From positions 1 through 7,023 of the forward strand of contig CAMLGD010000173.1 in the NCBI GenBank assembly GCA_946479405.1: a stretch of DNA of 7,023 nt, written 5' to 3'. Positions 5,893-7,023 of the stretch are shown piece after piece (the stretch's first letter is position 1; each line of letters starts with the position of its first letter). A program made the position numbers and the translations under genes. The notes beneath the pieces are model-generated. The model was not told the DNA's origin. It ran no database searches and worked only from the letters and a program-made list of their open reading frames with translations. This stretch comes from an uncultured Vogesella sp. GTDB taxonomy: Bacteria > Pseudomonadota > Gammaproteobacteria > Burkholderiales > Chromobacteriaceae.

Positions 5893-5917
5893 AAAAGCAA
5901 AACGCCCTTGCGGGCGT
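5893..5917 (-). terminator. intrinsic terminator after the DUF3460 gene
   Basis: On the minus strand ACGCCC, a GCAA tetraloop and GGGCGT form a 6-bp GC-rich stem, followed by TTTGCTTTT. It lies 23 nt past the DUF3460 stop codon. It ends only 13 nt before the ATG of the methyltransferase, leaving no room for a separate promoter between them. Confidence 0.88.
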
Positions 5918-5940
5918 CGTGGTGTGTCGCAGCGGCCGGT

Positions 5941-6120
5941 TTATTCCGGCTGGTACACGTAGGCTTTCTGCGGTACGCGCGATTCTTTCCAGCGCTGCAC
6001 GTCGTCCAGGTTCTGCGGACGCTCCCACCAGGTCAGGCGCAGTTCGCGGCGTTCGCTCTCGACTTCCGGGTGCTTGTCCAGGTAGTCGTTCATGAATTGG
6101 GTGAATTCGGACTGGTACAT
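5941..6120 (-). CDS. DUF3460 family small protein
   Basis: A 59-residue protein starting MYQSEFTQFMNDYLDKHPEV and ending RVPQKAYVYQPE. The N-terminal MYxSxxTQF, the central arginine/tryptophan-containing segment (RRELRLTWWERP) and the closing SRV.Q.AYVYQ match the DUF3460 family, small hypothetical proteins mainly of Betaproteobacteria. No biochemical function is known to me. It has no signal peptide or membrane segment and is strongly charged, so it is probably a cytoplasmic protein. The start is well supported: a GGGAG site lies seven bases before the ATG at 6120-6118, and a -10 box (TACAAT) lies about 30 nt upstream. A terminator follows, so it appears to be a single-gene transcription unit that could also feed the methyltransferase-tol genes by readthrough. 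An Fe(II)-trafficking YggX protein was considered because of the size, but the motifs do not fit. Confidence 0.9.
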   Translation of the reverse strand: MYQSEFTQFMNDYLDKHPEVESERRELRLTWWERPQNLDDVQRWKESRVPQKAYVYQPE

Positions 6121-6149
6121 CTGAGTACTCCCGGTAAAAGATGGCGGCG

Positions 6150-6155
6150 ATTGTA
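6150..6155 (-). promoter_or_regulatory. -10 box of the DUF3460 gene
   Basis: TACAAT on the minus strand (5/6 match to TATAAT) would start transcription near 6143, giving a leader of about 23 nt before the ATG at 6120. The region 17 nt upstream is GC-rich and has no recognisable -35 hexamer. It falls in the 70-nt gap after the sensor-like gene. Confidence 0.5.
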
Positions 6156-6190
6156 CTGCAAATCCGCGCCGGCCGGCAGCAGGCTACGCG

Positions 6191-7023
6191 CTAACGGTGT
6201 TGCTGCGGCGATGGCACATGACGCTGCAGCCAGGCCTGCCGCTGCTGCAGCAGCATATGCCGGCGGCGGCGCAGCACGCCAAATTGCAGGTAGCTTAGCC
6301 AGCACAGCAGCAGGCTGAGCAACAGCCACACCAGCAACAGCCACAGCCGCGGCGAGTGGATGTCTTCCCAGCCCAGCTGTCGCGCCAGATCCAGCCGCAA
6401 GGCAAACGGGCCGCTGCGCACTTCGACGCTGGCATGCAGGCGCCCGCCCCAGCTGTCCTCCTGCGGCAGCGCGGTCTGCAACGGCACCAAGGTTGGCCGC
6501 AGACGCTCATCCGTCATGGTCGGCAACAGTGCAGACGGCTGCAGCCACAATGCCAGATAGTTGCCGGGTACACCGGGCAACAGCAGCAATTGCTGCAGGC
6601 CGCTGCGGTCGCGCCACGGCGCCACCGCCGGCTGGCCCGCCTGCAACAGCGGCATGATCTGCGCCACCGCGGGCTGCCGGCTCAGATCCTGTGTCGGCAG
6701 CACGTCGCCGCCTAGCAGGAACGGTGCCACCTGGCGCACCAGCAGCTGCTGGCTGCGCACCTCCCCGCCCAGCAACGCCACGCGCTGCAACAGGGGAAAC
6801 GCCTGATGCAGGTTGGACAGATAGCGCCCCGGGTCGCTGCCGGCCTCGGCTTGCTGCAGGCTTTCCAGATCCTGCAGCAGCTGCTCGCCGGCGTCCTGCA
6901 GCTGGCTCAACCGTGTCCGCACTTGCGCCGCCAGCTGTTGGGTCTGCTCGTCCAGCTCGCTCTGGGCCCGGGCACGCTCGTAGGCCAGCAGCCAGCTGCC
7001 GCCCAGCAAGGCCAGCGCCAGCC
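6191..7023 (-). CDS. sensor-like two-TM membrane protein, N-terminus beyond the window
   Basis: I do not recognise this protein. The frame is open from the right edge to a TAG at 6193-6191, about 276 codons. It begins inside a hydrophobic stretch (LALALLGGSWLLAYERARA), likely the first transmembrane segment, then has a Gln/Leu-rich helical region (about 15-55 residues further on) and a region of about 160 residues with PFLLGG, RDRSGLQQLLLLPGVPG and YLALWLQPS, resembling the periplasmic ligand-binding part of sensor proteins. A second transmembrane helix (LWLLLVWLLLSLLLCWLSYL, bases about 6346-6272) is followed by RRRR and only about 25 cytoplasmic residues. The topology is that of a histidine kinase or cyclase input module, but no output domain follows, and the next 70 bases lead straight into the DUF3460 promoter. 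It may be a stand-alone sensor or a truncated one. Its true start cannot be seen. Confidence 0.8.
   Translation of the reverse strand, partial: LALALLGGSWLLAYERARAQSELDEQTQQLAAQVRTRLSQLQDAGEQLLQDLESLQQAEAGSDPGRYLSNLHQAFPLLQRVALLGGEVRSQQLLVRQVAPFLLGGDVLPTQDLSRQPAVAQIMPLLQAGQPAVAPWRDRSGLQQLLLLPGVPGNYLALWLQPSALLPTMTDERLRPTLVPLQTALPQEDSWGGRLHASVEVRSGPFALRLDLARQLGWEDIHSPRLWLLLVWLLLSLLLCWLSYLQFGVLRRRRHMLLQQRQAWLQRHVPSPQQHR
6489..6504 (+). repeat. third copy of the AAGGTTGGCCGCAG repeat
   Basis: AAGGTTGGCCGCAGAC here is identical over 16 bases to 1080-1095, and its first 14 bases also match the opposite arm of the inverted repeat after cpoB. This copy is inside the sensor-like gene, where it encodes Leu-Arg-Pro-Thr-Leu on the minus strand. 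A chance exact match of this length in 7 kb is unlikely, although GC-rich composition raises the odds somewhat. Confidence 0.6.

Noticed and set aside
5115..6095. A 326-codon open frame on the plus strand
   Set aside because: It is antisense to the methyltransferase and DUF3460 genes, has no ribosome binding site and shows no recognisable motif.

Overview
The window looks like chromosomal housekeeping DNA from a GC-rich betaproteobacterium (roughly 60-65% G+C by eye), probably of the order Neisseriales (Chromobacterium, Vogesella or Aquitalea type). The support is the DUF3460 small protein, a largely betaproteobacterial family, the style of the PurE and Pal proteins, and the overall gene mix. 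The genus is inference. All ten genes are on the minus strand, so transcription runs from high to low coordinates.

In transcription order: a two-TM sensor-like protein of unknown function, N-terminally cut by the window edge (7023-6191); a 59-residue DUF3460 protein with its own -10 box and an intrinsic terminator (6120-5893); a class I SAM-dependent O-methyltransferase (5879-5214); tolR, tolA and tolB, tightly packed (5115-2582); pal, broken by two adjacent in-frame stop codons (2478-1942) and followed by an intrinsic terminator; cpoB/ybgF (1862-1116), followed by a perfect 16-bp inverted repeat; then purE and the first third of purK, overlapping by one base (862-1).

The central block is the Tol-Pal envelope system. 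TolR and TolA, with a TolQ not encoded here, form the proton-driven inner-membrane machine. TolB is the periplasmic beta-propeller, Pal the outer-membrane lipoprotein that binds peptidoglycan, and CpoB coordinates the system with cell-wall synthesis at division. Three things are unusual. tolQ (and ybgC) are missing from their usual place before tolR. pal carries a substitution-only lesion of about 57 nt with tandem TAA codons in the peptidoglycan-binding motif, while the downstream frame is intact. TolA has a short, Pro/Ala/Lys-rich linker like that of TonB instead of a long helix. purE-purK carry out two consecutive steps of purine biosynthesis and are a separate transcription unit.

No CRISPR array, mobile element, tRNA or rRNA was seen. 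The best candidates for something undescribed are the pal lesion (sequence error, recent mutation or readthrough) and the 14-16 bp repeat AAGGTTGGCCGCAG. That repeat occurs as a head-to-head pair after cpoB and once more inside the sensor gene, an arrangement like that of Neisseria uptake-sequence terminators. No gene-free stretch exceeds 300 bases; the longest is the 253-nt gap between cpoB and purE.
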